DNA of 64,000 bases from Pseudomonas sp. Seg1 (GCF_018326005.1 NZ_AP021903.1:4249501-4313500), one strand, 5' to 3'. Numbered from the stretch's first letter, positions 34,002 through 44,076 are shown. The notes: generated by a model from the sequence alone, not told the origin. Made by a program: numbers and translations.

Positions 34002-37000
34002 ATGAGCCGTTTCGGGCAACTGCTCAGCGTTTTTCTTCTGTCTTTGCTGGCACTGGCGACCAGCGCCGAACCTCTGACGCTGATCAGCCGCGTGCCCGCC
34101 CCTCAAGTCCAACTGCCCCTGAGCAGTGCCCAACAGCAATGGCTCACGCACAAAGCCGTACTGCGTGCCGGGGTGTATTCACCGGATCGGCCACCGCTGG
34201 ACATCACCGCCAATCGCAACGACTACGAAGGCCTGTCGGCGGACTATCTCAATATCCTCGTTGGCGCTTTGGGCCTACGCGTCGAAGTCGAGCATTTTGC
34301 CAATCAGGCCGACGCCCTCGCCGCGCTGCAACGGGGTGACATCGATTTGGTGCCACGCATCAATCACCTCGAAACGGCCTACAACGATCTGCGCATGAGC
34401 GCGCCCTATGCCTACGATCAAGCGGTTTTGGTCAGCCGTTTCGGCACCCATTGGCCCAACGACCGACTGCCGCCAGGCACCACTGTGCTGTTCGATCCCG
34501 ACTGGATGGTCGAGAGCCGCATGGCCGCGCTGTTTCCCGATCACCCGCGTGAGGCCGTCGAATCGACTCAACATGGCTTGGGCCGAGTGGCGTACGGCGA
34601 AGGCAATGTGCTGCTGACCGATGCGATTTCCGCGCAGTATCTGCTCGAACGCAATTATCAGCAGAGCCTGAAGCAGACCATTCAGCGCGACTCCGAAGGG
34701 CTGGGTTTCAGCTTCGCCGTGCGCCGCGATCAGGTGCAATTGCTCAATCTGATCAACAGCGTGCTGGCGAAGATTTCCCTGCGCGAGCGCGAGGACATTG
34801 CCGGGCGCTGGGGCATCGGCGCCAATCCGAAACTCGGTTACAGCCGCTTGCAGCTGACTGCAGCCGAACAGCAATGGATCAAGGATCATCCGCAGATCGA
34901 TGTGATGGCCACCGATCGCTATTCGCCGTTCAGTTTCTTCAGCGAATCCGGCGAAATGAGAGGTATGGCCGCCGACCTGCTGGAGTTGATCAACGATCGC
35001 ACCGGCCTGGTGTTCCAGCCGAGGAAAGTCACCTCGATCGAGGCCATGACCCGCCGCGCCCAGCGCGACCCGGTCAGCCTGATCGCCGCGCTGACCTACA
35101 GCGAACGCCGCGAACAGGATCTGGCGTTTTCCCGTTCGTACATGATCAATCCGTTTGTCCTGGTCACCCGCGTACGCCCCGAGCACGAAGGGCTGGCCGG
35201 GCTCGAAGGTCAGTCAGTGGCGATCATCAAGGGGTCTTCTGCGGCCAACTGGCTGGAGCGCGAATGGCCGAACATCCGCCGGGTGGAAGTCGACACCGCG
35301 ATTGAAACCTACGAACTGCTCGCCGAAGGTCAGGTCGAGGGAGTGATCCAGCCGCAAATGGGCGCTGCGTATCTGATCGACCGCAACTTTCGCGGGCGCT
35401 TGCAGATCGATTCGGTGCTGGGCTCACAGCCGGCACTGCTGGCGTTTGCCACCGGCAAACAGAACTCGACCCTGGTGTCGATTCTCGACAAAGCCTTGCT
35501 CGACATCCCACCCGACGAATACAACGAACTCGCCAACCGCTGGCAGAATCCGCAAGGCAGCGAGGACGGCTGGCGCACTTACAAAAACTGGATTGTGCGG
35601 GCGCTGTTGTTATTGCTGACGGTACTGCTGGGGATTGTCGCGTGGAACCTTGGTTTGCGTCGGCAAATCGCCGAGCGGCTCAAGGCGCAAAAAGCCTTGA
35701 GCGACCAGTTGCTGTTCATGCAGGTGCTGGTCGACGGCACGCCGCATCCGATCTATGTCCGCAACCGCAAAGGCTTGCTGCAGACGTGCAACCGCGCCTA
35801 TCTGCAAGTGATGGACGTGGCGCTTGAGCGGGTGCTGAACAAGGGCTTGATCGAGGCGGACATCCTCCCGCTCGAAACCGCGCACAGCTACAAGCGCATC
35901 CACCGCACCACGCTGGAAAGCGGCGAGCCGTCATTCGACACCTTCGCCATGACCGTCAAGGGCACGACCTACCATATCTACCACTGGGCCCTGCCCTACC
36001 GGGATTCCGACTGCAACATGACCGGGGTGATCGGTGGCTGGATCGACCTCACCGAACAGCTGCATTTGCAAAACGCCCTGCTGCAAGCCAAGCAGCACGC
36101 CGAGGCGGCCAACCGTGGCAAGAGCCATTTTCTGGCAGTGATGAGCCATGAAATCCGTACGCCGATGAGCGCCCTGGTGGGCGTGCTCGAACTGCTGCGC
36201 CATCGCCACCCCGAACGCTCCCGGGATGCAGAGCTGATCGACATCGCGCAGAAATCCGCCGGCGGCATGATGGAGTTGATCGGCGAGATCCTCGACCTGA
36301 GCAAGATCGAAGCCGGCCAGCTCGAACTGCGCAACAGCCGCTGCTATCCCGAACGCGTGGCGCGCACCGTGGTGCAGGGTTTCGCCAGCCTCGCGCAACA
36401 GAAAAACGTTGAGCTGACATTGACCGCCAACAATGCCGATACTGCGGTGGAACTCGACTCGCTGCGCTTTCGCCAGATTCTTTCAAACCTGCTCAGCAAC
36501 GCGATCAAGTTCACCCCGCAAGGCACGGTCACGGTAGAACTGAGTCTGGTGCCCGATGGCGAACGGGTGCAGTTGCGCCTGAAGGTCAGCGACACCGGCA
36601 TCGGCATGGACGAACAGCAGCGCCTGCGCCTGTTCAAGCCCTACACGCAATTCGATAACAATGACAGCGAGGTGCAGATCGGCACCGGACTGGGGCTGTC
36701 GATCTGTCAGCAACTGACTGCGCTGATGGGTGGCCAACTGACCTGCGAGAGTCAGCTTGGGCAAGGTTCGCAGTTCATCTTGAGCCTGACGCTGCAGCGT
36801 TTGCCCGATGAGCCATCGACCCGGCCCATCGAGCAGGAGAATCTGCCGCCACTGCCGTCGCGCCAGGTACTGATCGTCGAGGATCACGAATTCAATCGGG
36901 TGGTTCTGCAGCGCCAGCTAGAGTCATTGGGACAGCGTGTGACCAGCGCCGAAAACGGCCTCGAAGGGCTGCGGCTGTGGGGTGAAGGGGTTTTCGATTA

Positions 37001-37601
37001 TCTGATCACCGACTGCAACATGCCACTGCTCAACGGCGACAAGATGACCCGCCGTCTGCGCGCCATTGAAGCCGCCGAGGGCCGCACCCCCACCCATGTT
37101 GTCGGGTTGACGGCGAATGCCCAGGCGCAGGAAATCCAGCGTTGCCTCGACGCCGGCATGAACGCTTGCCTGTTCAAACCGCTGACCCGCCGCGTGCTGG
37201 AACGCTATCTGCACGATGTCGAGCAGACCCGGCAAGCGAGCGCGCCGTGCTTTGACCTGTCGAAGGTCAGCGACATCACCGGCGGCGACGCAGCACTGAC
37301 CCGGCAGTTGCTGGTGACCGTGGTGCGTACCCAACAGGAAGATTTCGAAACGATGCAGGCGTTGTTCGCCGCTGGCGACTTCCATGGGATGGCACGCTGC
37401 TGTCACAAGATTCTCGGCAGTGCGCGGATTATCCACGCGGCGTCGCTGATCACGGCGTGCGAGCAGTTGGAAGCGGTGTGCGAATCGACCACCACACGTC
37501 AGGAGGCGCATTGCCTGTTCGAAGCCTTCGTGCAGCAGATGAAACGCCTGCAAGCGCATTTGCAGGCGGCTCTTGACGGTCTATCCGACTGCGGCGACTG
37601 A
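34002..37601 (+). CDS. BvgS/EvgS-like unorthodox hybrid sensor histidine kinase
   Basis: 1199 residues: signal peptide (MSRFGQLLSVFLLSLLALATSAEP), two periplasmic Venus-flytrap domains (about 45-265 and 290-525), one transmembrane helix (WIVRALLLLLTVLLGIVAWNLGL, about 530-552), PAS (about 565-690), HisKA/HATPase with His716 in AVMSHEIRTPMS and N/G boxes (LLSNAIKFTP, GTGLGLSI), receiver with Asp1004 (ITDCNMPLLNG) and Hpt with His1135 (CCHKILGSARI). The full BvgS architecture supports a His-Asp-His-Asp relay to the 33375 regulator. The signal sensed is unknown. Confidence 0.95.
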   Translation: MSRFGQLLSVFLLSLLALATSAEPLTLISRVPAPQVQLPLSSAQQQWLTHKAVLRAGVYSPDRPPLDITANRNDYEGLSADYLNILVGALGLRVEVEHFANQADALAALQRGDIDLVPRINHLETAYNDLRMSAPYAYDQAVLVSRFGTHWPNDRLPPGTTVLFDPDWMVESRMAALFPDHPREAVESTQHGLGRVAYGEGNVLLTDAISAQYLLERNYQQSLKQTIQRDSEGLGFSFAVRRDQVQLLNLINSVLAKISLREREDIAGRWGIGANPKLGYSRLQLTAAEQQWIKDHPQIDVMATDRYSPFSFFSESGEMRGMAADLLELINDRTGLVFQPRKVTSIEAMTRRAQRDPVSLIAALTYSERREQDLAFSRSYMINPFVLVTRVRPEHEGLAGLEGQSVAIIKGSSAANWLEREWPNIRRVEVDTAIETYELLAEGQVEGVIQPQMGAAYLIDRNFRGRLQIDSVLGSQPALLAFATGKQNSTLVSILDKALLDIPPDEYNELANRWQNPQGSEDGWRTYKNWIVRALLLLLTVLLGIVAWNLGLRRQIAERLKAQKALSDQLLFMQVLVDGTPHPIYVRNRKGLLQTCNRAYLQVMDVALERVLNKGLIEADILPLETAHSYKRIHRTTLESGEPSFDTFAMTVKGTTYHIYHWALPYRDSDCNMTGVIGGWIDLTEQLHLQNALLQAKQHAEAANRGKSHFLAVMSHEIRTPMSALVGVLELLRHRHPERSRDAELIDIAQKSAGGMMELIGEILDLSKIEAGQLELRNSRCYPERVARTVVQGFASLAQQKNVELTLTANNADTAVELDSLRFRQILSNLLSNAIKFTPQGTVTVELSLVPDGERVQLRLKVSDTGIGMDEQQRLRLFKPYTQFDNNDSEVQIGTGLGLSICQQLTALMGGQLTCESQLGQGSQFILSLTLQRLPDEPSTRPIEQENLPPLPSRQVLIVEDHEFNRVVLQRQLESLGQRVTSAENGLEGLRLWGEGVFDYLITDCNMPLLNGDKMTRRLRAIEAAEGRTPTHVVGLTANAQAQEIQRCLDAGMNACLFKPLTRRVLERYLHDVEQTRQASAPCFDLSKVSDITGGDAALTRQLLVTVVRTQQEDFETMQALFAAGDFHGMARCCHKILGSARIIHAASLITACEQLEAVCESTTTRQEAHCLFEAFVQQMKRLQAHLQAALDGLSDCGD

Positions 37602-37766
37602 TTTGGAAGATCAGGATCAACAGATCGCAGCCGCGTTTCACTCGACAGCCCCCACGGAGTTTTGTGTAGGACAATTCCTACAAAAACTTGGGAAGCCTCA
37701 GCGTTACGCCATCCCTGCTCCTGCGCAAAATTCGCCGCCTCTTCTCCCTGTTGTCGGCGGATCATC

Positions 37767-39905
37767 ATGTTTGCGTTGGGTGTGCGTTTTTCTCGGGTTT
37801 CGGTGTCGGGCGCGTTGCTGATCATGGGGGCCACGCCGATGTCGGCCAGTGCCGCCAGTTGTGATACGACGACGTGTCTGACCATGCCGCAGAGCCATGT
37901 GATGGTCGACGATGGCAGCTGGTTCGCCGTCGGCACTGGCGGGCAACTGAGCGACAGCAGCGTCAGGCTTGGCACCCTGCAGATTCTGGATGCGGGCACG
38001 GCGACCGGCACCACGGTAAAGGGCACTGGCACACTGCAAGTTCTCGACGATGGGCAAGTCGACAACAGCGTTGTCGAGAATGGCCTGATGGTGGTCGCCG
38101 GTTCCGCCACAGCGCTGACCACCCGTGTGATCAACGGCAATTTTGAAGTGGCAGGAAACGCCGAGGTCAGCGATACCGCACTCGACGGCGGCACGATGTA
38201 CGTCTACTGGGATGCCACGGCCAAGAACACCCGCATCGCCAACGCCGGGTTGACGGCCTACATGTCCGGCAGCCTGCAACAGACCACGATCAATCAGGCT
38301 GGCACGGTGTCACTCGCCGACCAGGCTTCGTCCCGCGACACCGTCGTCAATCACGGCGGGACTCTCGCCAGCGTCGCTGGCACGGGGGTGTTCAATACCA
38401 CGGTGAATCGCGGTGGCCTGATGGTCCTCGGGGCGGGTGCCGGTGCGTCGGATACCACGCTGAACAGCGGCGGGGTCCTGCAACTCAAGGGCGATGCAAC
38501 GTTGCGCGGTGCCAACCGGATCGACGGCCAGGTTGAGTTTGCCGACCCCGCAATCACCGGCACCTTCCACACCTTGAACATCGACGGGCCGTTGAACGGC
38601 AACGGCACTTTTCTGATGAACACTGACCTGGCTTCATTGCGCGGGGATCTGCTCAAGGTGCAAGGCCCGATCAGCGATCTGCAGACGTTGGTCGTCGCCG
38701 ACTCGGGGAATGTCCCCAGCGCTGCGCAACAAGCATTACTGCTGGTCGACGGCAACGACGGCCGTGGTGATTTCCAGCTCTACGGCAATACGGTGGATGC
38801 CGGAGCCTATCGTTATTCGCTGCAAAAACAGGGCGATGACTGGTATCTGGCCAAGCCGTCGGTCAGCACGCCGGATATCGAGGAGCCGCAGACGCCTGCA
38901 CCCATCAGCAATCCCGAGCCGCTGGTGGTGCCACCGCCCGTAATCCTGCCGACGCCCACAGCTATTGCGCCCCCCATCAAGCAGGCCGACAGCTTGAGCA
39001 AAGGCGCCAATGCCGCCGTGGCTGGGCAAGCCGCTGCAGCAGCATTACTCGGCGTGCAGAACAACAGCATGCAACAACATTTTGCCGATCTGCGCTCAGG
39101 TCAGGACCAGGGTGGCGTATGGACTCGCGGTTACGGCACCGAGCAACGCATCGACACCGGCAGCAGCCGTGCCTTCCGTCAGCAGGTCAACGGTGTCGAA
39201 ATCGGCGCCGACAAGGGGTTCGCCCTCGACCATGGCAACTTGTACGTGGGCGGCTTGTTCGGTCAGGGTCAGGGCCGGCAGGATTTCGGCGAACGCAGTA
39301 AAGGCACTGTCGACAGCACAACGTTAGGCGGTTATGCCAATTACCAGGATCGCGGCGGCGTTTATGTGGACGGCGCGCTGAAATACTCGCGGTTCGACAA
39401 CGAAATCAAGATCACCAGCAACCTTGGCGATTCGGTCAAGGCGCATTACGACAGCCATGCGCTCAGTGCCCAGGCGCAGGTTGGCAAGGTCATCGATCTG
39501 GGTCAGGGCTGGTTCGTCGAGCCGCAAGCCGGGCTGGATGTGGCGCGGATCAGTGGCGGCCGGTACACCGCCAGTAATGGCCTGGACGTCAAACAGGAGG
39601 CAATGTCCTCGGTGCAGAGCCGTGTGGGTGGGCAGTTCGGTCGGGAACTGCAACTGGACCAAGGCCTACGACTGAAACCTTACGTGAAAGCGGCTTGGGT
39701 GACTGAGCATGCCGGGGACAGTTCGGTGAGGGTCAACGGTGCAAGACTGGACAGTCGTTTGCCGGGATCTCGTGCGGAACTGGGTGGCGGGTTGCAGCTA
39801 ACCGCGGCGCAGAATCATCATGTTTATGTCGAAGGGCAGTACGTCAACGGCCGCGATATCGAGCAGCCCTGGGCGGTGAATGTCGGCTATCGCTACAACT
39901 GGTAA
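37767..39905 (+). CDS. Autotransporter with pertactin/AIDA-like passenger
   Basis: 712 residues from MFALGVRFSRVSVSGALLIMG; upstream open codons lack a signal. A signal peptide (to about residue 30) precedes a beta-helical passenger with AIDA-type repeats of about 20 residues (GGTMYVYWDATAKNT, GGTLASVAGTGVFNTTVNRGGLMVLGAGAGASDTTLNSGGVLQL), a pertactin-like junction (LRGDLLKVQGPISDLQTLVVADSG), a Pro-rich linker (EEPQTPAPISNPEPLVVPPP) and a C-terminal autotransporter beta-barrel ending GYRYNW. No RGD motif was noticed. It starts 165 bases after the BvgS-like gene on the same strand, implying an adhesin under its control. Confidence 0.92.
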   Translation: MFALGVRFSRVSVSGALLIMGATPMSASAASCDTTTCLTMPQSHVMVDDGSWFAVGTGGQLSDSSVRLGTLQILDAGTATGTTVKGTGTLQVLDDGQVDNSVVENGLMVVAGSATALTTRVINGNFEVAGNAEVSDTALDGGTMYVYWDATAKNTRIANAGLTAYMSGSLQQTTINQAGTVSLADQASSRDTVVNHGGTLASVAGTGVFNTTVNRGGLMVLGAGAGASDTTLNSGGVLQLKGDATLRGANRIDGQVEFADPAITGTFHTLNIDGPLNGNGTFLMNTDLASLRGDLLKVQGPISDLQTLVVADSGNVPSAAQQALLLVDGNDGRGDFQLYGNTVDAGAYRYSLQKQGDDWYLAKPSVSTPDIEEPQTPAPISNPEPLVVPPPVILPTPTAIAPPIKQADSLSKGANAAVAGQAAAAALLGVQNNSMQQHFADLRSGQDQGGVWTRGYGTEQRIDTGSSRAFRQQVNGVEIGADKGFALDHGNLYVGGLFGQGQGRQDFGERSKGTVDSTTLGGYANYQDRGGVYVDGALKYSRFDNEIKITSNLGDSVKAHYDSHALSAQAQVGKVIDLGQGWFVEPQAGLDVARISGGRYTASNGLDVKQEAMSSVQSRVGGQFGRELQLDQGLRLKPYVKAAWVTEHAGDSSVRVNGARLDSRLPGSRAELGGGLQLTAAQNHHVYVEGQYVNGRDIEQPWAVNVGYRYNW

Positions 39906-39923
39906 CTGACGCGGTTGTTCAAA

Positions 39924-40016
39924 TGTGGGAGCGGGCTTGCTCGCGAAATTGTTGTGTCAGCCAATGCAGGTGTTGATTGGCACTACGCTTTCGCGAGCAA
40001 GCCCGCTCCCACAGGG
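39924..40016. repeat. REP doublet (REPIN)
   Basis: TGTGGGAGCGGGCTTGCTCG near 39924 and its inverted partner CGAGCAAGCCCGCTCCCACA ending at 40014, separated by a loop with TGTCAGCCAATG. Confidence 0.88.
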
Positions 40017-40034
40017 ATCTAACGGGTTGCAGGG

Positions 40035-40601
40035 TCAGTCATCCGGCATTTCCGGTGGTTTGGCCGGTTTCGCCGGTTTGCTCGGCTTGGCGCCCTTCGC
40101 GCCTTTCGTGGCCGGTTCGGTGGCCGCTGGTGTAGTCGCCACGGACGGGGGCGCGATGTCCTTCTCAGTGGCTGGCAACGCATCAACGGTGTCGAAGATT
40201 TTCTTCAGGTCCACCGATTTCGCTTCGTCCCCCGATGCCGAGAGTTTGGTCTCGCCGTCCTTGCCCACCAGGAAGACTTTCGGATAAGCACCAGCACCCA
40301 GCTTCAGCGAGCGCAGCAACGCCATGGTGTCTTGTTGGCCCATGTCCTTGCCATCGAGCTGACCGGTCATGTTGAGGATGGTGTAAACCTTGATGTTGCG
40401 GTCGGCCACACCTTTTTTGCTGGCAGGGTCCTCCAGCGACTTTTTCAGGCTCACCCACACGGGGTCAACGGTGCTTTGCGCGATGACGATCAGCGGTCGG
40501 GCGCGGCCCAAGTCTCCAGCAGTCGGCGAATCGTTGTCAGCGGCGAACAAGGGGCCGGCAATCGCCAGCAAGAGTGTCAGGGTCATTGACCTGATGAGCA
40601 T
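40035..40601 (-). CDS. Exported DUF4174-like protein
   Basis: 188 residues from MLIRSMTLTLLLAIAGPLFA; AAGGAG is six bases upstream of this ATG. After the signal peptide, DLGRARPLIVIAQSTVDPVWVSLKKSLEDPASKKGVADRNIKVYTILN and YPKVFLVGKDGETKLSASGDE match the thioredoxin-like DUF4174 pattern (no CxxC). A Lys/Pro/Ala-rich low-complexity tail (TKGAKGAKPSKPAKPAKPPEMPDD) ends the protein. Periplasmic; function unknown. Confidence 0.82.
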   Translation of the reverse strand: MLIRSMTLTLLLAIAGPLFAADNDSPTAGDLGRARPLIVIAQSTVDPVWVSLKKSLEDPASKKGVADRNIKVYTILNMTGQLDGKDMGQQDTMALLRSLKLGAGAYPKVFLVGKDGETKLSASGDEAKSVDLKKIFDTVDALPATEKDIAPPSVATTPAATEPATKGAKGAKPSKPAKPAKPPEMPDD

Positions 40602-40809
40602 GCGCATCTCCTTTTGATATCCACGCTCTAATGATTGCGCATCGTGGCGATTGTTCCGGGGTGAGCCGGCAAATATGTTTCGCCTTGTCAGAAGCTTAGG
40701 TCAGCCCGGACATTGCGCAACCGGATGCGCGCAATCGTGACGTGGATTTGATTACCTTGCATGAGCGCATTAGGGTGGCAGTTCTGCCGACGAAACGGAG
40801 TTCACCCGC

Positions 40810-41274
40810 ATGCACATCGACTATCTTTGCGATCACCCCGAACTGATTGAAGAACTGGCCGAACTCAACTTCAAGGAGTGGGGTGAGTTCCGGACAGGTG
40901 ACACCCTTGAGGCGCGCACCGAACGCATGCGCGCGGCATGCGGCAAAGGCGCGATTCCCAGCGTCGTGGTGGCGATTGAAGACGGCAGGTTGCTCGGTGG
41001 CGCGCTACTGATCGACAGCGATATGAAAACCCGCCCGGACCTGACGCCGTGGCTGGCCGGTGTTTATGTGAAAGCCGAAGAACGCGGGCGCGGGATCGCT
41101 TCGCAACTGGTCAATCGAATCGTTGAAGAGGCTGCGGGGCTGGGTGTGCGGGAGTTGTATCTGTACACCGACGCAGCGCAATCACTTTATGCGCGGCTGG
41201 GTTGGGAGGTGGTCGAGGATCTGGTCTACGAAGATTTGCCGGTGACGATCATGAAGTACACTTTCGCCGACTGA
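40810..41274 (+). CDS. GNAT-family N-acetyltransferase
   Basis: 154 residues with the GNAT acetyl-CoA motif: LAGVYVKAEERGRGIASQLVNRIVEEAAGLGVRELYLYTDAAQSLYARLGWEVVEDLVY. The N-terminus (CDHPELIEELAELNFKEWGEF) matches the group of small Pseudomonas acetyltransferases. The substrate is unknown. It is a single rightward gene. Confidence 0.9.
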   Translation: MHIDYLCDHPELIEELAELNFKEWGEFRTGDTLEARTERMRAACGKGAIPSVVVAIEDGRLLGGALLIDSDMKTRPDLTPWLAGVYVKAEERGRGIASQLVNRIVEEAAGLGVRELYLYTDAAQSLYARLGWEVVEDLVYEDLPVTIMKYTFAD

Positions 41275-41302
41275 GACAATCTCTATGGCGTGGGTGCTTG
41301 TC

Positions 41303-41629
41303 TCAGCCCAGTGCCAAATCGAGTGCCGCCAGTAATTGTGACGGTTCAATGCAGTGCTCGCCGAGTCTGAGTACCCCGCCGTCGAGATCAACGCTCAGCA
41401 TTACCGATGCGCGATCTCCAGGATATTTGCGCAGGAGCAAGTCGATGCCACTGGCTGTCTCGTCCGCCGTGCCGATCAAATCCCATAGGCTCTCGCCAAG
41501 ATCCAGCAACACCTGCTGACGCTGCTGATCAACCACAAGCGGCGCATACAGCCAATGGCTCATGCGCATTTCTCGCGGTTCGACGGTAATTGCGATGCGG
41601 CCATCGCAATGAAAGGTGGTTTCACTCAT
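41303..41629 (-). CDS. Hypothetical protein, conserved-looking
   Basis: 108 residues: MSETTFHCDGRIAITVEPREMRMSHWLYAPLVVDQQRQQVLLDLGESLWDLIGTADETASGIDLLLRKYPGDRASVMLSVDLDGG. The alternating hydrophobic pattern suggests a beta-rich soluble domain. It starts nine bases after the stop of the TSUP exporter gene on the same strand, so it is probably its operon partner. No family is recognised. Confidence 0.7.
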   Translation of the reverse strand: MSETTFHCDGRIAITVEPREMRMSHWLYAPLVVDQQRQQVLLDLGESLWDLIGTADETASGIDLLLRKYPGDRASVMLSVDLDGGVLRLGEHCIEPSQLLAALDLALG

Positions 41630-41638
41630 GGTCTTTCA

Positions 41639-42424
41639 TCAAAACGCCAATTTGTAACCGATCAACACCAGCATCGTCGCCAGGCATGGGCGCAGCACTT
41701 CATCGGAGATGCGCCCGGTCAGGTGGCTGCCGAGCCAGATACCCGGCAACGAACCCACCAGCAAAAAGCCCAGCACGCCCCAATCCATGTTGCCCATGCT
41801 CGCATGGCCAAGGCCTGCCACCAGCGTCAGCGGCACAGCGTGAGCGATTTCGGTGCCGACCAGACGGCGGGTCGGCAGCAGCGGGTAGAGGATGAACAGC
41901 GCGACCGTGCCCAGGGCGCCAGCGCCGATCGAGGTCAGGGCAACCATGGTGCCGAGGATCAGACCGGTGATCACGGTCATCACGTTCAGCCGCGAACCGC
42001 TCGGGTTGTAGTTGCCACCCGCGCGTTTGTGGGCGAATTCGAGCAGGCGCTTCTTGAAGAAAATCGCCAGCGCCGTCGCGAACAACACGAAGCCCAACGC
42101 CTGCTTGATGATGGCGTTCATCGCGTCCGGCGCGGTGTGCAGGGTGCTGAGGAACCACAGGGTCATGGCCACCGCCGGCACGCTGCCGAGGGTCAGCCAG
42201 CCGGTAATGGCCCAATCGATGTTCTTGTTCTTTCTATGGACGAGCACACCACTGGATTTGGTGATGGCCGCGTACAGCAGGTCGGTGCCCACCGCTGTTG
42301 CCGGGTTGATGCCGAACCACAGCAGGATCGGCGTCATCAAGGAACCGCCGCCGACACCGGTCATGCCGACGATAAAACCCACCACCAGCCCGGCAATCAC
42401 CAGGCCGAAATTTGCCAAATCCAT
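41639..42424 (-). CDS. TSUP-family (TauE/SafE) exporter
   Basis: 261 residues, about eight transmembrane helices. Signature VIAGLVVGFIVGMTGVGGGSLMTPILLWFGINPATAVGTDLLYAAITKSSGVLVH is the TauE/SafE hallmark repeat; the second repeat is MTVITGLILGTMVALTSIGAGALGTVALFILYPLLPTRRLVGTEIAHAVPLTLVAGLGH. The family moves sulfite, sulfoacetate or other small anions across the inner membrane. No sulfur genes are adjacent, so the substrate is open. Confidence 0.92.
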   Translation of the reverse strand: MDLANFGLVIAGLVVGFIVGMTGVGGGSLMTPILLWFGINPATAVGTDLLYAAITKSSGVLVHRKNKNIDWAITGWLTLGSVPAVAMTLWFLSTLHTAPDAMNAIIKQALGFVLFATALAIFFKKRLLEFAHKRAGGNYNPSGSRLNVMTVITGLILGTMVALTSIGAGALGTVALFILYPLLPTRRLVGTEIAHAVPLTLVAGLGHASMGNMDWGVLGFLLVGSLPGIWLGSHLTGRISDEVLRPCLATMLVLIGYKLAF

Positions 42425-42540
42425 TAAGACGTCCAGAAAAACGACAGGAAAAAACTGGCCCGCAGCATAGCGATTTTTCTTATAACCACATATATCGATG
42501 CGGTCTATCGTTATGCCATATGGAACTCACCTTGATCCCT

Positions 42541-42633
42541 TGTGGGAGCGGGCTTGCCCGCGATGGGGCTGTGTCAGTAGGCTGATCCGTTGCCTGACTC
42601 ACCGCAAATCGCTGGCAAGCCAGCTCCCACAGG
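42541..42633. repeat. REP doublet (REPIN), mixed variants
   Basis: Left arm TGTGGGAGCGGGCTTGCCCG (42541 onward) and right arm CGCTGGCAAGCCAGCTCCCA (ending near 42631), two core variants in opposite orientation. Confidence 0.88.
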
Positions 42634-42656
42634 GAATGTTTGTGCGGCTCGACAAA

Positions 42657-43871
42657 TCAATGCTGGCGTCGTCCAGGTTTGAAGCTGTGGGTTTTGTTGA
42701 TCCACACCGTCGCCAAGGCGATCAGCGAAAGGATCAGCAGCGCCCACGGAAACGACATCGCGCCTGCCCGATCCAGCAACAAGCCGCCAAACAATCCGCC
42801 GCCGGCAATCGCCACGTTCCATGAGGTGGTGAGCATCGCTTGCACCACGTCGACATGCTCACCGGCCGAGTCCGCCGCCGAGGTCAGTAGCAAGGTGGCC
42901 GAGCCACCAAACGACAAGCCCCACACCGCCATGCAGGCATAAATGAGCAATGCTGACGGTGTAATCAGCGCCAACACCAGTGCCGTTAGTGCAAATACCG
43001 CGAGACTGATCAGCGTCAGCCAGCGCAACCAGCGATCCACCAACGAGCCGATGATCCAGATCCCCACCAGCGAACACAGGCCGAACACCAGCAACACCAG
43101 ATCGACCCGGTCCGCAAGACCGGCCTGCAGCAGAAACGGTGAGATGTAGGTGTAGAGAATGTTGTGCCCGAGCATCCACGTCAGCACCACGAACAGCACC
43201 GGCCGCACGCCCGGCAGACGCAACGATTCGAGCAATGGCAGACGTTCATCACTGGCCTGCCCCGGTCGATCCGGCACTGCGATGACGATCCACGCCGCCA
43301 GCACCAGGGCCAGCGCCGACATGATCCCGAACGAGGCACGCCAGCCGATCAGATTGCCCAGCCATGTCCCCGCCGGCGTGCCCAACGACAACGCCACTGG
43401 TGTGCCGAGCATGGCAATCGCCAGCGCCCGCCCCTGTTGATGCACCGGCACGATCCCGCGTGCATACCCGGCCATGATCCCCCACGACAGCCCCGCCGCC
43501 ATCCCGGCGAGAAAGCGCGAAGCCAGGGTCAAACCGTAATGGCTGGAAAACGTAGTGATGGTGTTGAACAGCAGAAACCCGCCCACCGTCATCAGCAGCA
43601 CACGCCGCCGAGGCCAGCCGCGCGTGGCAACGGTCAGGGGTATCGCCGCGACAATCGAGCCCAGCGCATACAGCGTCACCAGTTGCCCGGCGAGCACTTC
43701 GCTGACGTTCAGCCCTGCGCCGATCTGAGGCAGCAGCCCGGCCGGCAGGGTTTCGGTGAGGATGGCGATGAAACCGGTCATGGCGAACGCCAGCAACGCG
43801 GCATAGGGCAGTTTGTCGGCACGAGCGGTGCGATCGACACGGCTGAAATCGGCGCTTGCGGGGTCGGTCAT
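42657..43871 (-). CDS. MFS efflux transporter (SotB/AraJ-like)
   Basis: 404 residues. Twelve transmembrane helices, LTETLPAGLLPQIGAGLNVSEVLAGQLVTLYALGSIVAAIPLTVATRGWPRRRVLL is the DHA1 helix 1-2 and motif-A region, and AIAMLGTPVALSLGTPAGTWLGNLIGWRASFGIM is the antiporter motif C. This branch includes sugar efflux transporters; the substrate is not determined. It is a single leftward gene between two REP doublets. Confidence 0.88.
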   Translation of the reverse strand: MTDPASADFSRVDRTARADKLPYAALLAFAMTGFIAILTETLPAGLLPQIGAGLNVSEVLAGQLVTLYALGSIVAAIPLTVATRGWPRRRVLLMTVGGFLLFNTITTFSSHYGLTLASRFLAGMAAGLSWGIMAGYARGIVPVHQQGRALAIAMLGTPVALSLGTPAGTWLGNLIGWRASFGIMSALALVLAAWIVIAVPDRPGQASDERLPLLESLRLPGVRPVLFVVLTWMLGHNILYTYISPFLLQAGLADRVDLVLLVFGLCSLVGIWIIGSLVDRWLRWLTLISLAVFALTALVLALITPSALLIYACMAVWGLSFGGSATLLLTSAADSAGEHVDVVQAMLTTSWNVAIAGGGLFGGLLLDRAGAMSFPWALLILSLIALATVWINKTHSFKPGRRQH

Positions 43872-43944
43872 GAGAGGTGCAGCTCCATTTTGATCAATAG
43901 CGGCGATGGATTGTATACAAAAAACCGCACTGGCTATCCGTCAA

Positions 43945-44036
43945 TGTGGGAGCTGGCTTGCCAGCGATGAGGCCCCGTCAGGTGACATTGTGTTGCCTGA
44001 CCCACCGCCATCGCTGGCAAGCCAGCTCCCACAGGG
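43945..44036. repeat. REP doublet (REPIN)
   Basis: TGTGGGAGCTGGCTTGCCAG at 43945 with the inverted partner CTGGCAAGCCAGCTCCCACA ending at 44033; the loop is about 40 bases. Confidence 0.9.
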
Positions 44037-44076
44037 TTTTGTGCTGCATTGATCAGCATCGCCACCCCAACCGAAC

